Origin: Pseudomonas mohnii | GTDB taxonomy: Bacteria; Pseudomonadota; Gammaproteobacteria; Pseudomonadales; Pseudomonadaceae | Length of the DNA stretch: 64,000 nt | Assembly: GCF_900105115.1 (NCBI RefSeq) | Contig: NZ_FNRV01000001.1 | Coordinates: 4,015,501 to 4,079,500, forward strand | Direction of reading: 5' to 3' | Shown here: positions 10,138 to 20,235 of the stretch, piece after piece | Layout of the letters: the number at the start of each line of letters is the position of its first letter | Numbering within the stretch: the stretch's first letter is position 1 | Position numbers and translations under genes: made by a program | Notes under the pieces: generated by a model | Told to the model about the DNA's origin: nothing | The model's input: the letters and a program-made list of their open reading frames with translations, nothing else | Databases searched by the model: none

Positions 10138-10376
10138 TCTGGTTGATCCGCGTCGAAGGGTTCCTCGGCCAACTCGCCATCACGCTCGAGCAGCACCTGC
10201 ACCTTTTGCTCGGCCTGGGCCAGCGCCGCCTGGCAATCGCGGGTCAGACCGATGCCCTGCTCGAAAGCGGTCAGCGAGTCTTCCAGCGACAATTCACCAT
10301 TCTCCAGACGCTCGACCAGCGTTTGCAGGTCAGCGAGGGATTGTTCGAAATCCAGTGCAGCTTTTTTGCGGGCCAT
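10134..10376 (-). CDS. xseB: exodeoxyribonuclease VII small subunit
   Basis: An 80-residue acidic protein with the XseB pattern: [37 protein letters not shown] without interruption. It stabilises the large XseA subunit in single-strand-specific exonuclease VII. It leads the xseB-ispA-dxs transcription unit and overlaps ispA by four bases. xseA is elsewhere, as is usual. Confidence 0.95.
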   Translation of the reverse strand: MARKKAALDFEQSLADLQTLVERLENGELSLEDSLTAFEQGIGLTRDCQAALAQAEQKVQVLLERDGELAEEPFDADQPE

Positions 10377-10470
10377 GGCGGCGATTTCCGGTTGACGTTA
10401 AACCGGCGCGACACTAGCAGACATGGGGTTTATGGGCAAATGAGCGGGGCATCTGGCGACTGAACCCTAT

Positions 10471-10617
10471 GGCGAGGGAGCTTGCTCCCGCTGGTTCGCG
10501 CAGCGCCCCCAAAACAGGCGCTGCCATTGCTTCAGGTATCGCGCATTTACCCATGTTGCGACTGCTTCGCAGCCGAACGGGACGGTGCGGCGTTCCGGCG
10601 AGCTCCCTCGCCACAAG
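10471..10617. repeat. REP-type repeat pair (GGCGAGGGAGC family)
   Basis: The left end is GGCGAGGGAGCTTGCTCCCG at 10471-10490. The right end carries GAGCTCCCTCGCCACAAG at 10600-10617, so the two ends are inverted. The right part (10583-10617) recurs with few changes at 37527-37561. This is a second REP family, distinct from the GGGAGCGGGCTTGCCC type. Confidence 0.75.
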
Positions 10618-10643
10618 ATGAGTGGTGGAGCAGACCTGGGGAT

Positions 10644-10688
10644 TATTCGGCTCACGAAATGAGCCGAATAGAAGCATTATTCGGCTCA
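10644..10688. promoter_or_regulatory. three-copy TATTCGGCTCA motif (inverted pair plus direct copy)
   Basis: TATTCGGCTCA at 10644-10654 and its exact reverse complement at 10660-10670 form an 11-base perfect inverted repeat around a 5-base spacer. A third identical copy in the first orientation is at 10678-10688, 34 bases from the first. Position upstream of the mag operon suggests a protein-binding site; a mobile repeat is the alternative. The regulator is unknown. Confidence 0.5.
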
Positions 10689-10880
10689 CCGTCCACTCAC
10701 CCGCGTGATTTGCGCCGCATTTTCACGGCGATCTCATTGTTAGAAGCGGCCACGGCGGTTAACCTTCGCGCCCTATACGACCCGACAGTCACGGGTCTTT
10801 CAGACGAAACGCAGTATCAACCTCTGTAACGCGCCGAGGATCGGGCGCAAGGTTTCGTCATGCATGGCAGGAGGCATCAC

Positions 10881-11672
10881 ATGCGTTCGATTCTTTTGCT
10901 GCTTGTTGGATGGCTCTGTGCGTCGGGCCTCCTGGCCGCGCCGAGTGCCGAGGTGTCGGAACCCGTGGGCGGCTGGCGCTACAACGGTTTGCTCGACCGT
11001 ACGGAAAATCCTCAAGTGGCCTATCCCACGCCGCCCATCGACCGGGGTGTGCAGCGCAATCGCACGATGATCGAGGGCCAGCTCAAGGCCATCGGCACGC
11101 AACGTGGTCCTCACACCCTGGCGGTCAACGGCAATCCGTTGAACCTGTACACCGACGATCAGGGGCGTTTCGCCCGGCCCTATGCGTTCGGCGCGGGCTC
11201 CAACAGTGTCGAAGTGCGCAGTGCCGAAGGCCAGTCGCTCAAGCGCGTTCAATTCTATGAAGCCAACAACCTGCGCACCCCGGCGCGGATTCGGGTGGTG
11301 CTCGGTTGGGACGACCCGAAGGCCGAGCTCGACCTGCACATCATTACTCCCGATGGCCAGCACGCGTTCTGGGCTCATTCGGCGCTGACCAACGGCGGCG
11401 GCCTCGACCCGGACGGCGTCGACGGTCCCGGCCCGGAAATGTTCACCATGACGGCGCCGCTGCATGGCACCTATCTGGTTTACGTGAACTATTGGGGCAA
11501 CTTCGGCAGTGGCGGCTATAACTTCGATGAGGCCAGCAACCAGAACGAGGTGATCACCTCGCAGATCAATCTGGTGCTCAACGAAAACACCGTCGACGAA
11601 AAACGCGAGACCTTCATCGTGCCCTTGCGTGCGATCGGCGACCTGCTGCTGGTCAAGACTTTCAACTATTAA
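10881..11672 (+). CDS. magA: DUF2135 (YfaP-type) secreted protein, mag locus gene 1
   Basis: A 263-residue protein with a signal peptide (MRSILLLLVGWLCASGLLA) and a C-terminal DUF2135 beta domain containing LDLHIITPDGQHAFW and TYLVYVNYWGN. The upstream half has GGWRYNGLLD and a carboxypeptidase-regulatory-like beta segment. ATG at 10881 is chosen because AGGAGG lies 7 bases upstream; an in-frame ATG at 10860 lacks this. In P. aeruginosa the equivalent operon (magA-F) includes the bacterial alpha-2-macroglobulin MagD; the letter is assigned by position. Its paralogue at 20236 closes the locus. Molecular role unknown, probably periplasmic. Confidence 0.82.
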   Translation: MRSILLLLVGWLCASGLLAAPSAEVSEPVGGWRYNGLLDRTENPQVAYPTPPIDRGVQRNRTMIEGQLKAIGTQRGPHTLAVNGNPLNLYTDDQGRFARPYAFGAGSNSVEVRSAEGQSLKRVQFYEANNLRTPARIRVVLGWDDPKAELDLHIITPDGQHAFWAHSALTNGGGLDPDGVDGPGPEMFTMTAPLHGTYLVYVNYWGNFGSGGYNFDEASNQNEVITSQINLVLNENTVDEKRETFIVPLRAIGDLLLVKTFNY

Positions 11673-11707
11673 GCATCCCGCACCACGGATGAATTGGGTT
11701 TTGTGAA

Positions 11708-13420
11708 ATGAGTGAAAACATCGTGTCCCCTGCCGCCGATTCAGCGGCCGCCAAACCTTCCCGGCGCTGGCCGGCGCTACTGCTTGGGTTGGGCCTGGTA
11801 GCCGTTGTGGCGGGCGGGGTGGGGTGGTTCCTGCACAAACCCAAGACCCCCGCGCCCGTATTGGCCAGCGATAAACTGGGCATGAGCCGGCCGGATGGCC
11901 TGCTGGAAACCCATTCCTTGAGCCAATTGCCCAAGGATCTGTTGGCGGTGCCGTTCCTCAAGGAAACCCTCACCGAAGATTTCGTCTTCTATTACGAAAC
12001 TCACGCGGATCGTCTCGGACTGATCGGCAGTCTGCGGCGGATCATTTACGAGCATGACCTGAAGTTGCAGGACAGCCTGATCGAGCAGCTCTTCGATCAA
12101 CCCGCCGACGTGGCGCTGTGGCGTGGGGCGGATGGTCGGCTCAAGGATTTCCTGCTGGTGATGGATCGCGGCGGACTGGCCAAGGTGCTCGAGCCGCTGG
12201 CGAAGGTCGCGCTGGATGATTCACAGCTGAGCAAAATCGCCGATGTGAAAGTCGGCAACGACGATGTGGCGCTCTATCAGCTCACCTACAACGCCAGCAA
12301 GGCGCTGCTGTTTGCCTCCCATGGCGACAAACTGGTGGTGCTGTCCAATCCGTCGAAACTCTACGACCCGCAAAGTGGCCAGGCCGAGGAGCCCGGCAGT
12401 GTCTCGACAGCCGCCATCGCCGCGTTGCTCAACGGTGACAAACTGTTCCCCGAAGCATTCGGTCTGCCGCCGCGCGCGCCTGAAGTGAAGCAGCGCCTGT
12501 CGGTCAACGCCAGTGTGCTGGCGATGGGTTACCAGCGCTTCATCCCCAACTTCGCCGGGTTGCGCTTCGACATGGACGACAAGGGCTGGCACAGCTTCCT
12601 CGCCATGGATGAACTGGACGACCAGCCGGGCTTCGATTTCAAGCCGATCTGGCAAGCCATGCCCTTGGGCGCCAGCGCCTGTGTGGCCTTGCCACTCGCC
12701 GCCGCACAACAGAAACCGCTGTTGGTTAAGCTCGGTGCCGAGGAGAAGGTGGCACAGGCCTTGACCGAACACATGGCCGGTGCCGCGGGCCTGTGCTGGT
12801 ACGCCGATTCGCGCCTGTACACGCCGCTGCTGGTGGCCGGCCTGAGCGATAAGGACAGCGCCCGACTCGACGGTGATCTGGGCAAACTGTTCGGCTCGAT
12901 GGTCGGTGCCTACGAAGGCAAGGTCGATGATCACGCGTTCCCGGTGGTCGAAAAGCAGGAGGGCCAGAGCCATCAATGGCAGCGCCAGGTCAGCTCAAAC
13001 TTCGGGCCGTACGCGGCCAAGGACGCCGAGGACCCGGACGCGATCACCGGCAAGGCGTTCATGCGCGTCAGCCTGGCGCGTCACGGTTCGACGCTGCTGT
13101 TCTCCCTCGACGACAAACTGGTGGACAAGGCGCTCGGCACCCTCGACAAACGCTTCCCGCCGATGGCCGACGTAGTGCCGAAAGACCTGCTGATGCCGGT
13201 CTATTTCGGTCCGGATGCGATGGCCCAGCTGATGCAGCAGGAAACCCTCGACAGCCTGCCCCAAGACATGGAGCCGGTGTTCTACAACGCCGCGCAAACC
13301 TACCTGATCCCGAAACTGCGCAAGCTCGGCGGTTACGGCAAGTACGCCCTGACCTTGCCTGAAGGCAGCGAACCCGACGGCCACTGGCAATGGCTGCCAC
13401 TGGAATGGAAAGCGCTGTGA
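11708..13420 (+). CDS. magB: DUF2138 (YfaA-type) membrane-anchored protein, mag locus gene 2
   Basis: A 570-residue protein with a short cytoplasmic N-terminus, one transmembrane helix at about residues 20-40 ([20 protein letters not shown]), and a large periplasmic part. It matches the DUF2138 family by sequence pattern ([24 protein letters not shown]) and by neighbourhood, corresponding to E. coli YfaA. I see no catalytic motif. An inner-membrane anchor for the other mag proteins is an inference. The ATG at 11708 is 35 bases after magA, and its end overlaps the next gene. Confidence 0.82.
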   Translation: MSENIVSPAADSAAAKPSRRWPALLLGLGLVAVVAGGVGWFLHKPKTPAPVLASDKLGMSRPDGLLETHSLSQLPKDLLAVPFLKETLTEDFVFYYETHADRLGLIGSLRRIIYEHDLKLQDSLIEQLFDQPADVALWRGADGRLKDFLLVMDRGGLAKVLEPLAKVALDDSQLSKIADVKVGNDDVALYQLTYNASKALLFASHGDKLVVLSNPSKLYDPQSGQAEEPGSVSTAAIAALLNGDKLFPEAFGLPPRAPEVKQRLSVNASVLAMGYQRFIPNFAGLRFDMDDKGWHSFLAMDELDDQPGFDFKPIWQAMPLGASACVALPLAAAQQKPLLVKLGAEEKVAQALTEHMAGAAGLCWYADSRLYTPLLVAGLSDKDSARLDGDLGKLFGSMVGAYEGKVDDHAFPVVEKQEGQSHQWQRQVSSNFGPYAAKDAEDPDAITGKAFMRVSLARHGSTLLFSLDDKLVDKALGTLDKRFPPMADVVPKDLLMPVYFGPDAMAQLMQQETLDSLPQDMEPVFYNAAQTYLIPKLRKLGGYGKYALTLPEGSEPDGHWQWLPLEWKAL

Positions 13421-14055
13421 CCGGACTGATCCGAAGCCTTGGCCTGCTTTTGCTGCTGCTGAGCGCGGGTGCCCGGGCCGTCGAAACCCCGGCGCTCGAC
13501 CCGCAGCAATCCCAGGTGTTCCGCGCCTGGTTCGTGCGCATCGCCCAAGAGCAACTGAGCCAGGGTCCGAGCCCGCGCTGGTATCAGCAGGATTGCGCCG
13601 GGCTGGTGCGCTTCGCCGCCAACGAAGCGCTGAAGGTGCATGACGACAAATGGCTGCGCAGCAATGGCCTGTCCAACCGCTACCTGCCGCCGGAACTGCA
13701 ACTGAGCGACGCCCAGCGCGGCCTCGCCCAGCAGTGGCAGCAGGGCGGCGGCAAGGTCGGGCCGTACGTCAATGCGATCAAGCTGATTCAGTTCAACAGC
13801 CATCTGGTCGGCCGTGATGTGGCCCAGGCGCGTCCCGGCGACCTGATGTTTTTCGATCAGGGTGACGACCAGCACCTGATGATCTGGATGGGCCGCTACA
13901 TCGCTTACCACACCGGCACCACCACACCCACTGACAACGGCATGCGCTCCGCAAGCCTGCAACAACTCATGACATGGAAGGACACCCGATGGATACCCGA
14001 TGCAGCCAACCCCAACTTCATCGGCGTTTATCGACTGAATTTTCTCTCCCAATGA
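13405..14055 (+). CDS. magC: DUF1175 (YfaT-type) protein with NlpC/P60-like motifs, mag locus gene 3
   Basis: A secreted protein of about 216 residues with a hydrophobic signal sequence ([19 protein letters not shown]). It carries [15 protein letters not shown] with Cys64, RPGDLMFF, and QHLMIWMG with His157, followed by YHTG with His169. This Cys ... PGDLxFF ... His layout is that of NlpC/P60 cysteine peptidases, which cut peptidoglycan stem peptides, so a cell-wall amidase or peptidase role is inferred. The start is uncertain: ATG 13405, ATG 13390, or GTG 13417, which overlaps the magB stop as GTGA. The stop overlaps the magD ATG. Confidence 0.8.
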   Translation: MESAVTGLIRSLGLLLLLLSAGARAVETPALDPQQSQVFRAWFVRIAQEQLSQGPSPRWYQQDCAGLVRFAANEALKVHDDKWLRSNGLSNRYLPPELQLSDAQRGLAQQWQQGGGKVGPYVNAIKLIQFNSHLVGRDVAQARPGDLMFFDQGDDQHLMIWMGRYIAYHTGTTTPTDNGMRSASLQQLMTWKDTRWIPDAANPNFIGVYRLNFLSQ

Positions 14056-17000
14056 TCGGTGCCCGCATGTTGCGTTTTCTGCCCCTGCTGTTGGTCTTGA
14101 TGCTGCCTTTTTCGCGGGTGAATGCCGAAGACACCGTCGAGCCGAGTGGCTATACGCCGGTGGCCGGTGAGAGTTTCTTTCTGCTGGCGGACAGCAGTTT
14201 CGCCAGCGACGAACAGGCGATGGTGCGTCTCGAAGCACCGGGCCGCGACTATCGCCGGTTCCGCATGGAACCCTACGGCGGCGCCGACATTCGTGTGTAT
14301 CGCATCGACAAGCCGCTGGATTTCCTCAAGCGCCAGAAGAACCTGCACCGGGTGGTCAGCGACGGCCAGTTCAAGGGCGAAGGCCTGTCCAACACCTTGG
14401 CGTACCTGTGGGATAGCTGGTACCGCAAGTCCCGCCGGGTGATGCAGCGAGCGTTTTCCTACGAGTCGCGTAAACAAGTCACCGAAGAAGTGCCGGAACT
14501 GAAGATGGGCAACGCCATGGCCGCGCCCACGCCCTACGACGCTCAGCCGCAATTCGCGTTGATTCCGGGGCTGCCAGTGGTCAGCCAGTTTCGCTACCCG
14601 CTGTGGCAGGCCAAGCCGATCCAGCCACCGGAAGGGGTGAACCTCGCTGGCTCCTCCAGTGAATTCGTCAGCGTCGCGCCGGGCAACGTCTATATCCCGT
14701 TGGGCAACCTGAAACCGGGCCTTTATCTGGTGGAAGCGCTGATCGGCAAGTACCGGGCGACCACCATGGTCTTCGTTTCCAATACCGTGGCCGTGAGCAA
14801 GATCGCTGGCGATGAGTTGCTGGTGTGGGCTGCGCGCAAACACGAAGGCAGTTCGGTGCCCAAGGTCAATGTGTTGTGGACCGACGGCCTCGGCGTGATG
14901 AGCAGCGGTACCACCGATGCCGATGGCCTGCTGCGCTTGAAGCACGTCAGCCCCGAGCGTTCGTTCGTGATAGGCGAAGACGAAGAGGGCGGCGTTTTTG
15001 TCTCGGAAAACTTCTACTACGACAGTGAAATCTACGACACCAAACTCTATGCCTTCACCGACCGGCCGCTGTACCGGCCAGGGGACTGGGTGTCGCTGAA
15101 GATCGTCGGGCGCGAGTTCAAGAATGCCCGGGATTCGGTGCAACCCAGTGCCGCTGACGTCAATGTGACGGTGTTGGATGCGACGGGAACGGCGTTGCAA
15201 ACCCTGGATTTGAAACTCGATTCCAAGGCCGGCACCCAAGGCCGTTTCCAGTTGCCCGACAATGCCGTGGCCGGTGGCTATGAGCTGCGTTTCAGCTACA
15301 AGGATCAGGCCTACAGCAGCGCCTTCCGGGTTGCCGAGTACATCAAGCCGCACTTCGAGATTTCACTGAACCTGGCCAAACAGGACTACCGCACCGGCGA
15401 AGCGGTCAAGGGCAGCCTGGTGCTGCTGTATCCCGACGGCAAACCGGTGGCCAATGCCAAATTGAGCCTGAGCCTGCGCGCTCAACAGCTGTCGATGGTC
15501 GACAACGAGCTGCAGTACCTCGGGCAATTCCCGGTGGAGCTGACCAGCACCGAACTGACCACCGACGCCAAAGGCAACGCCACCCTCGAGCTGCCGGCCG
15601 CGGAGAAACCGAGCCGCTACATGCTCACCGTGTTTGCCAGTGATGGCGCGGCGTACCGGGTCAAGACCACCAAGGAAATTCTCATTGATCGCGGTGCGGC
15701 AAATTTCCGCTTGAGCGCGCCGCAACGGTTCAGTGCGGTGGGCGACAAGGTGGCATTCAGCTACGCCAATGAAAGCGAGCAGCGCCAGTCGGTCACGCCG
15801 AGCAGTTATGGCTGGGTGCGCCTGGAGGATCAGAGCACCGGCGAAGGCAAACTGGCGGCCACCGACAAGGGGTTCACCCTGGCTTTCGAGCGTCCTGGCA
15901 CCTACAACCTGACGCTCAGGGATGACCACGGTCGCACCCTCGGCGCTACGGGTCATTCGGTCACCGGCGAGGGTGTCAAAGCGGTGCCGGGCACCGTTGA
16001 AATCGTCCTCGACAAACCGGAGTACAAGGCCGGCGACGAAGCGCTGGCACTGATCACCTTCCCCGAGCCGATCAGCGACGCATTGCTGTCGCTGGAACGC
16101 GACAAGGTCGAGGCCACGGCGTTGCTGTCCAGGGGCGGTGACTGGCTGAAGATGGAAAAACTCAGCGACACCCAATACCGCGCGCGCATTGCGGTGAAGG
16201 ACAGCTTCGCACCGAACCTGACCTTCTCGGTGCTGTACACCAAGGGCGGCCAGTACAGTTTCCAGAACGCCGGCATCAAGGTGATTGCGCCGCAGATAGA
16301 CGTGGCCATCGCCACCGATAAAGACACCTATCAACCCGGCGATACCGTGTCGGTGGACCTGACCACCCAGTTCGCCGGCAAGCCGATCCCGGCGCACTTG
16401 ACGGTCAGCGTGGTCGACGAAATGGTCTACGCGCTGCAGCCGGAGGTGGCGCCGAGCATCGACCAGTTCTTCTACCACCCGCGGCGTAACAACGTGCGCA
16501 CCAGCGCCAGCCTGTCGTTCATCAGCTACGACGTGGCGCTGCCCGGCAACCCAGGCGCGCCGGGCAAGGCCAACCGCAGCGAACGTGGCGTGAAGGTGCT
16601 GGAGCGGCCGCGTCGCGAAGACGTCGACACTGCCGCGTGGCAACCGGAGCTGGTGACCGACGCCAGTGGCAAGACCCGCTTCACCTTCAAGATGCCGGAC
16701 TCGCTGACCCGCTGGCGCATCACCGCCCGGGCCATCGCCGATGACGGTCAGGTCGGGCAGAAGAAGCAGTTCGTGCGCTCGGAGAAACCGCTGTACCTGA
16801 AGTGGAGCGGGCCAAACACATTCCGCACGGGCGATAAGCCGGATCTCGGTGTGTTCGCGTTCAGCCAGGCAGAAAAACCGGTCAAGGCCGAACTGGTGAT
16901 TCATTACGCGGGCAACGAGCAGCGTGTGCCCGTGACGCTGAGCAACGGCATCAACTACATCGCGTTGCCGGCGTTCTCGTTGGCCAGTGGCGAGTGGACC

Positions 17001-18611
17001 GCCGAGCTGGTGCAGGATGGCAAAACCGCTGATGCCTTGGCCGTGCGCCTGGCCGCCACCGGCGAAGGTTGGCAGGTCACGCAGAGCCAAAGCCTGGACG
17101 TGACTGTCGGCGATACGCCGCTGACACTGCCGGCGGACGCCACGGATATACGCCTGCGCCTGGACGACAGCCCGCAAGCGCTGTTCCGCTCGGCGCTGGA
17201 CGATCTGCTGAGCTACCCCTATGGCGGCGTCGAACAAACCGCCAGTCGCTTGCTGCCGCTGAGCATTGCCTATCCGAGCCTGTCGTCGAACCCGCAGGTC
17301 CGCGACCGCTTGCGCCTGATCATGCAGAACAGCCGCTTGCGTCTGGTGCAAATGGCCGGGCCGTCGGCGAGTTTCACCTGGTGGGGCATGGACGGCGAGC
17401 CGGACGCGTTCCTGACCGCATACGCCTATTACGCCGACTGGCACGCCAGCAAAGTGCTGGAGCTGAGCCTGCCGCCAGAGCACTGGCAGCGGGTATTGGA
17501 GGTCTATTCGAAGCAGGCGAAGAACACGCCACTGTTGCAGCGAGCGCTGATTCTGTCGTTCGCCAAACAGATGCAATTGCCAGTGAACACCTTGCTCAGT
17601 GGATTGATGGAGGATCTGGCAAAAGCGGGCGAGGGCAATGCCGCGAACCTGATGGACGATGGCGAAGACAGCATCGTCATGAGCGATCCGGATTCGGCGC
17701 TGGGTCTGGCCGCGGCCCGGGCGTTGACGGCGTCTTTGGCCAAGCAATCGAAGGTCACCGTGCCCGACGCTTTCAACCGGCAACTGGCCGATGCACAGCA
17801 GCGCCTGGCCGTCAGTTCCCAGCCGTTTGCCGAAGCCCTGAACCTGTCACTGCAAGCCTTCGATCAGGCCCGCGCGCAAGCGTTGCTGCAGCGTTTGCTG
17901 CCACAGCAGTCGACGCTGGAACGTGCCTTGGCGCTGACCTGGCTGCAGCGCAGTATCGAACAGGCGTCACCCACCATCGCCTTGGCGCCGGGTGAGGGCT
18001 GGAAGAAAAAATACGGTGACACCGGTGAGGTGTATTGGACGTGGCAGGGGGCTACGCCCGTACCGACGGTGTTGTCCCTGATCGGGGTGCAGGAGCGCCC
18101 ATTGCGGGCCGCATTGAGCTTCCAGAGCCAGCAACCGACCGTCGATCCGATGGCCGTGACCATCACCCGTCGTCTGTCGCGATTGGTGCCGGGGGATGAA
18201 GCGTTCACGTTCAAACTGGAAGCGGTCGGCAACGCGCCGTTGTCCAGTGACAACCTGTACCTGGACGAAGTGATCCTCACCAGCAAAGCTGCCAAACCGC
18301 TGCGCTACGGCTTGCTTGAAGTGCCGTTGCCACCGGGCGCCGACGTTGAGCGCACCACTTGGGGCATCAAGCTGATGGGCAAGGCCGGCACCGAACCAAC
18401 GGCTCTGGAAAAGGCCCGTTTCGAACCGGGACAACTGGCTTATGCCGTGCCGGTGGATGCGCTGAGCGGTGAGCTGCGCCTGCGTCATCTGGTGCGTTTC
18501 TCGCAGAAAGGCCAATTCAACCTGCCGCCGGCGCGCTTCACTCAGGTGTATGCGCCACAGCATCAGGCTCAAGAGCAGAAACCGGCGCTCGGTCAGGTCA
18601 CGGTCCACTGA
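14052..18611 (+). CDS. magD: bacterial alpha-2-macroglobulin (YfaS/MagD type), no thioester
   Basis: A 1519-residue periplasmic protein with a signal peptide ([19 protein letters not shown]) and serial MG beta-domains including [14 protein letters not shown], the MG2-type opening. [27 protein letters not shown] marks the central A2M domain (about residues 855-885). A thioester-domain-like helical region follows near 1050-1300. Alpha-2-macroglobulins trap proteases after bait-region cleavage. Here the CxEQ thioester motif is replaced by GVEQ (Gly1059, Glu1061, Gln1062), as known for the YfaS/MagD subfamily, so covalent trapping is not expected. ATG 14052 overlaps the magC stop; ATG 14067 is also possible. 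magE begins two bases after the stop. Confidence 0.92.
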   Translation: MIGARMLRFLPLLLVLMLPFSRVNAEDTVEPSGYTPVAGESFFLLADSSFASDEQAMVRLEAPGRDYRRFRMEPYGGADIRVYRIDKPLDFLKRQKNLHRVVSDGQFKGEGLSNTLAYLWDSWYRKSRRVMQRAFSYESRKQVTEEVPELKMGNAMAAPTPYDAQPQFALIPGLPVVSQFRYPLWQAKPIQPPEGVNLAGSSSEFVSVAPGNVYIPLGNLKPGLYLVEALIGKYRATTMVFVSNTVAVSKIAGDELLVWAARKHEGSSVPKVNVLWTDGLGVMSSGTTDADGLLRLKHVSPERSFVIGEDEEGGVFVSENFYYDSEIYDTKLYAFTDRPLYRPGDWVSLKIVGREFKNARDSVQPSAADVNVTVLDATGTALQTLDLKLDSKAGTQGRFQLPDNAVAGGYELRFSYKDQAYSSAFRVAEYIKPHFEISLNLAKQDYRTGEAVKGSLVLLYPDGKPVANAKLSLSLRAQQLSMVDNELQYLGQFPVELTSTELTTDAKGNATLELPAAEKPSRYMLTVFASDGAAYRVKTTKEILIDRGAANFRLSAPQRFSAVGDKVAFSYANESEQRQSVTPSSYGWVRLEDQSTGEGKLAATDKGFTLAFERPGTYNLTLRDDHGRTLGATGHSVTGEGVKAVPGTVEIVLDKPEYKAGDEALALITFPEPISDALLSLERDKVEATALLSRGGDWLKMEKLSDTQYRARIAVKDSFAPNLTFSVLYTKGGQYSFQNAGIKVIAPQIDVAIATDKDTYQPGDTVSVDLTTQFAGKPIPAHLTVSVVDEMVYALQPEVAPSIDQFFYHPRRNNVRTSASLSFISYDVALPGNPGAPGKANRSERGVKVLERPRREDVDTAAWQPELVTDASGKTRFTFKMPDSLTRWRITARAIADDGQVGQKKQFVRSEKPLYLKWSGPNTFRTGDKPDLGVFAFSQAEKPVKAELVIHYAGNEQRVPVTLSNGINYIALPAFSLASGEWTAELVQDGKTADALAVRLAATGEGWQVTQSQSLDVTVGDTPLTLPADATDIRLRLDDSPQALFRSALDDLLSYPYGGVEQTASRLLPLSIAYPSLSSNPQVRDRLRLIMQNSRLRLVQMAGPSASFTWWGMDGEPDAFLTAYAYYADWHASKVLELSLPPEHWQRVLEVYSKQAKNTPLLQRALILSFAKQMQLPVNTLLSGLMEDLAKAGEGNAANLMDDGEDSIVMSDPDSALGLAAARALTASLAKQSKVTVPDAFNRQLADAQQRLAVSSQPFAEALNLSLQAFDQARAQALLQRLLPQQSTLERALALTWLQRSIEQASPTIALAPGEGWKKKYGDTGEVYWTWQGATPVPTVLSLIGVQERPLRAALSFQSQQPTVDPMAVTITRRLSRLVPGDEAFTFKLEAVGNAPLSSDNLYLDEVILTSKAAKPLRYGLLEVPLPPGADVERTTWGIKLMGKAGTEPTALEKARFEPGQLAYAVPVDALSGELRLRHLVRFSQKGQFNLPPARFTQVYAPQHQAQEQKPALGQVTVH

Positions 18612-18612
18612 C

Positions 18613-20232
18613 ATGCCACGGCTTCTGGTCTGCTGGCTGTTGTGTTTGCTTCCTGCACTGGCCACGGCGCAGGACGAACCGTTGCATCTGGCGCTCAAGG
18701 GCGATTTGCTGTCCTTGAGCCGGACCCGGTTGCTGTCGCGTGAGCCGTTGCCCGACACCTTGCAGACCCCGCTGGGCAGTGTGTGGAAGTTGTTTGTCTA
18801 CGCCTGGCTGGTGGACACCGGTGCGCGCGAACCGGCTTATGAATGTCGCGGGCAGTCGAAGGAGGAAGTCTATTGCTGCACGGCGGGCGGCAAGATCGAG
18901 CGTGATCAGGCGCTGGTCAAATCCTGCGGACTGTATTTCGAGCCGGCGCGTCTGGGCATTTCCAGCGCCGATTGGCGAGCCTATTGGCAGACGCGACAGG
19001 CGCCGGAATGGTTGCGGAGCTTGCCGTCGTTGCAGCCCGCCACTCGGGTCCCGGTGGCTGAGTTGTTGCGCTCGTTGGCGCTGCTGCCGGCCCAGGATCA
19101 GGCCCGCCGGGTGTTGCTCGATGTGGTGCTCAATGCCGCAGACGGCAATGTGGTCGGCGAGCTCGGCGGCCGGTTGCGGGTGAAAACCTGGAGCTGGCTG
19201 GGGGATCGGGATCCGGCGTCGCGCCAGGGCGGTTTTGCTGGTTGGACGGTGGACGGTACGCCGATCTGGGCCGGTGGGCGCGGGACCAGTCAGCGAGTCT
19301 TGCGTGAGTATGGTCCGGCGTTGGCGACGGTGCTCCCGCCATCAGGCGCGGCTGAGAGCGGAACGTGCGTGGAGGTCAGTCTGTTCTCTCGTTATCCACT
19401 GAAACGCCTACTGTCGGGAGGTCGCGTGGCAGCGTCCGGACCTTTACAGGGCGACTACCGCGTCGAGTTCGCCAGCGGCAATCAGCTCGATATCCACAGC
19501 GATGGCGAACTGTTTTTACTGAACGACACACTGGTAGCTCGGCTGGACCGCGAAGAATACGTCGCGCGCGTGCTGCAGCGCGAAGCCACCGCTGAACCCG
19601 CCGAAGCGGCCAAAGCCCTGGCCGTGGCCATTCGCACCTACCTGCTGCAAAACGCCACGCGCCACGGCGAGTGCCTGAGCATCGACGACAGCAGCCAGCG
19701 CCAACGGGTCGCACCGCGTCCGGCCAGCGCCGAAGCGCGCGACATCGCCGCCTGGACCCGTGATCTGGTACTGGCCGGCAGCACCGTGACCTACCATTCC
19801 GATCAACCCGGCCCGGACAAACTGTCCTGGCAGCACGCCGTCGAACAAGCCAATGCCGGCCAACGCTACGACGCCATCCTGCTGCACGCTTACCCACGCG
19901 CCAGCCTCAGCCGTTGGGACAATCCCGTCGCCTCCTGCGAAGCGCTGCCCGCCGCGCAAGACTGGCTGCAAAAGCAGCGTCGCGGCTGGCGCCCACAGCT
20001 GGAAAGCGAAACCGGCTACAACGAAGTCAGCACGTTCGCCGTCTGCCGCCTGACTTTTGGCCGCCCCTATGTCGACCGCGAACGCCAGCGCATCTACGTG
20101 CGCGGCGTGCTCTCGCTGCAAGACCGTCTCGACCTGACTCATGAATACCTGCACCTGGCCTTTGAGGCACACCCCAACGGCCAGGATGAAACCTACATCG
20201 AAGGGCTCGCCCGTCATCTTTTGCTGGAATAG
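18613..20232 (+). CDS. magE: DUF2300 (YfaQ-type) protein with PBP-like and SpoIID-like regions, mag locus gene 5
   Basis: A 539-residue secreted protein (signal MPRLLVCWLLCLLPALATA). The N-terminal half resembles a penicillin-binding transpeptidase: TPLGSVWKLF gives SxxK at Ser56-Lys59, KSCGLYF gives an SxN-like SCG at 104-106, and VKTWSW gives a KTG-like KTW at 191-193, followed by GGFAGW. The second half has LDREEYVARVLQREATAEP and KALAVAIRTYLL, the pattern of SpoIID/LytB domains, which act on denuded glycan strands. Both assignments are by motif and need profile confirmation. ATG 18613 overlaps the magD stop region. A wall-synthesis or wall-repair role within the mag complex is inferred. 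Confidence 0.8.
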   Translation: MPRLLVCWLLCLLPALATAQDEPLHLALKGDLLSLSRTRLLSREPLPDTLQTPLGSVWKLFVYAWLVDTGAREPAYECRGQSKEEVYCCTAGGKIERDQALVKSCGLYFEPARLGISSADWRAYWQTRQAPEWLRSLPSLQPATRVPVAELLRSLALLPAQDQARRVLLDVVLNAADGNVVGELGGRLRVKTWSWLGDRDPASRQGGFAGWTVDGTPIWAGGRGTSQRVLREYGPALATVLPPSGAAESGTCVEVSLFSRYPLKRLLSGGRVAASGPLQGDYRVEFASGNQLDIHSDGELFLLNDTLVARLDREEYVARVLQREATAEPAEAAKALAVAIRTYLLQNATRHGECLSIDDSSQRQRVAPRPASAEARDIAAWTRDLVLAGSTVTYHSDQPGPDKLSWQHAVEQANAGQRYDAILLHAYPRASLSRWDNPVASCEALPAAQDWLQKQRRGWRPQLESETGYNEVSTFAVCRLTFGRPYVDRERQRIYVRGVLSLQDRLDLTHEYLHLAFEAHPNGQDETYIEGLARHLLLE

Positions 20233-20235
20233 ACC

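Larger units (their letters stand above)
10377..10880. other. 504-base intergenic region with repeats, no supported gene
   Basis: This gap separates the leftward xseB operon from the rightward mag locus and so should hold both promoters. It contains a GGCGAGGGAGC-type REP pair (10471-10617) and three copies of TATTCGGCTCA (10644-10688). From about 10690 to 10860 nothing is recognisable except a likely 5' leader of the mag operon. ORFs crossing it lack a ribosome binding site and run through the repeats, so I do not call them genes. Confidence 0.7.

Noticed and set aside
10482..10829. 115-codon ORF before the mag locus
   Set aside because: Runs through the REP pair and the TATTCGGCTCA block, has no ribosome site and no known family.
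15363..17783. 806-codon minus-strand ORF inside magD
   Set aside because: Shadow of the macroglobulin gene, explained by third-position GC bias.
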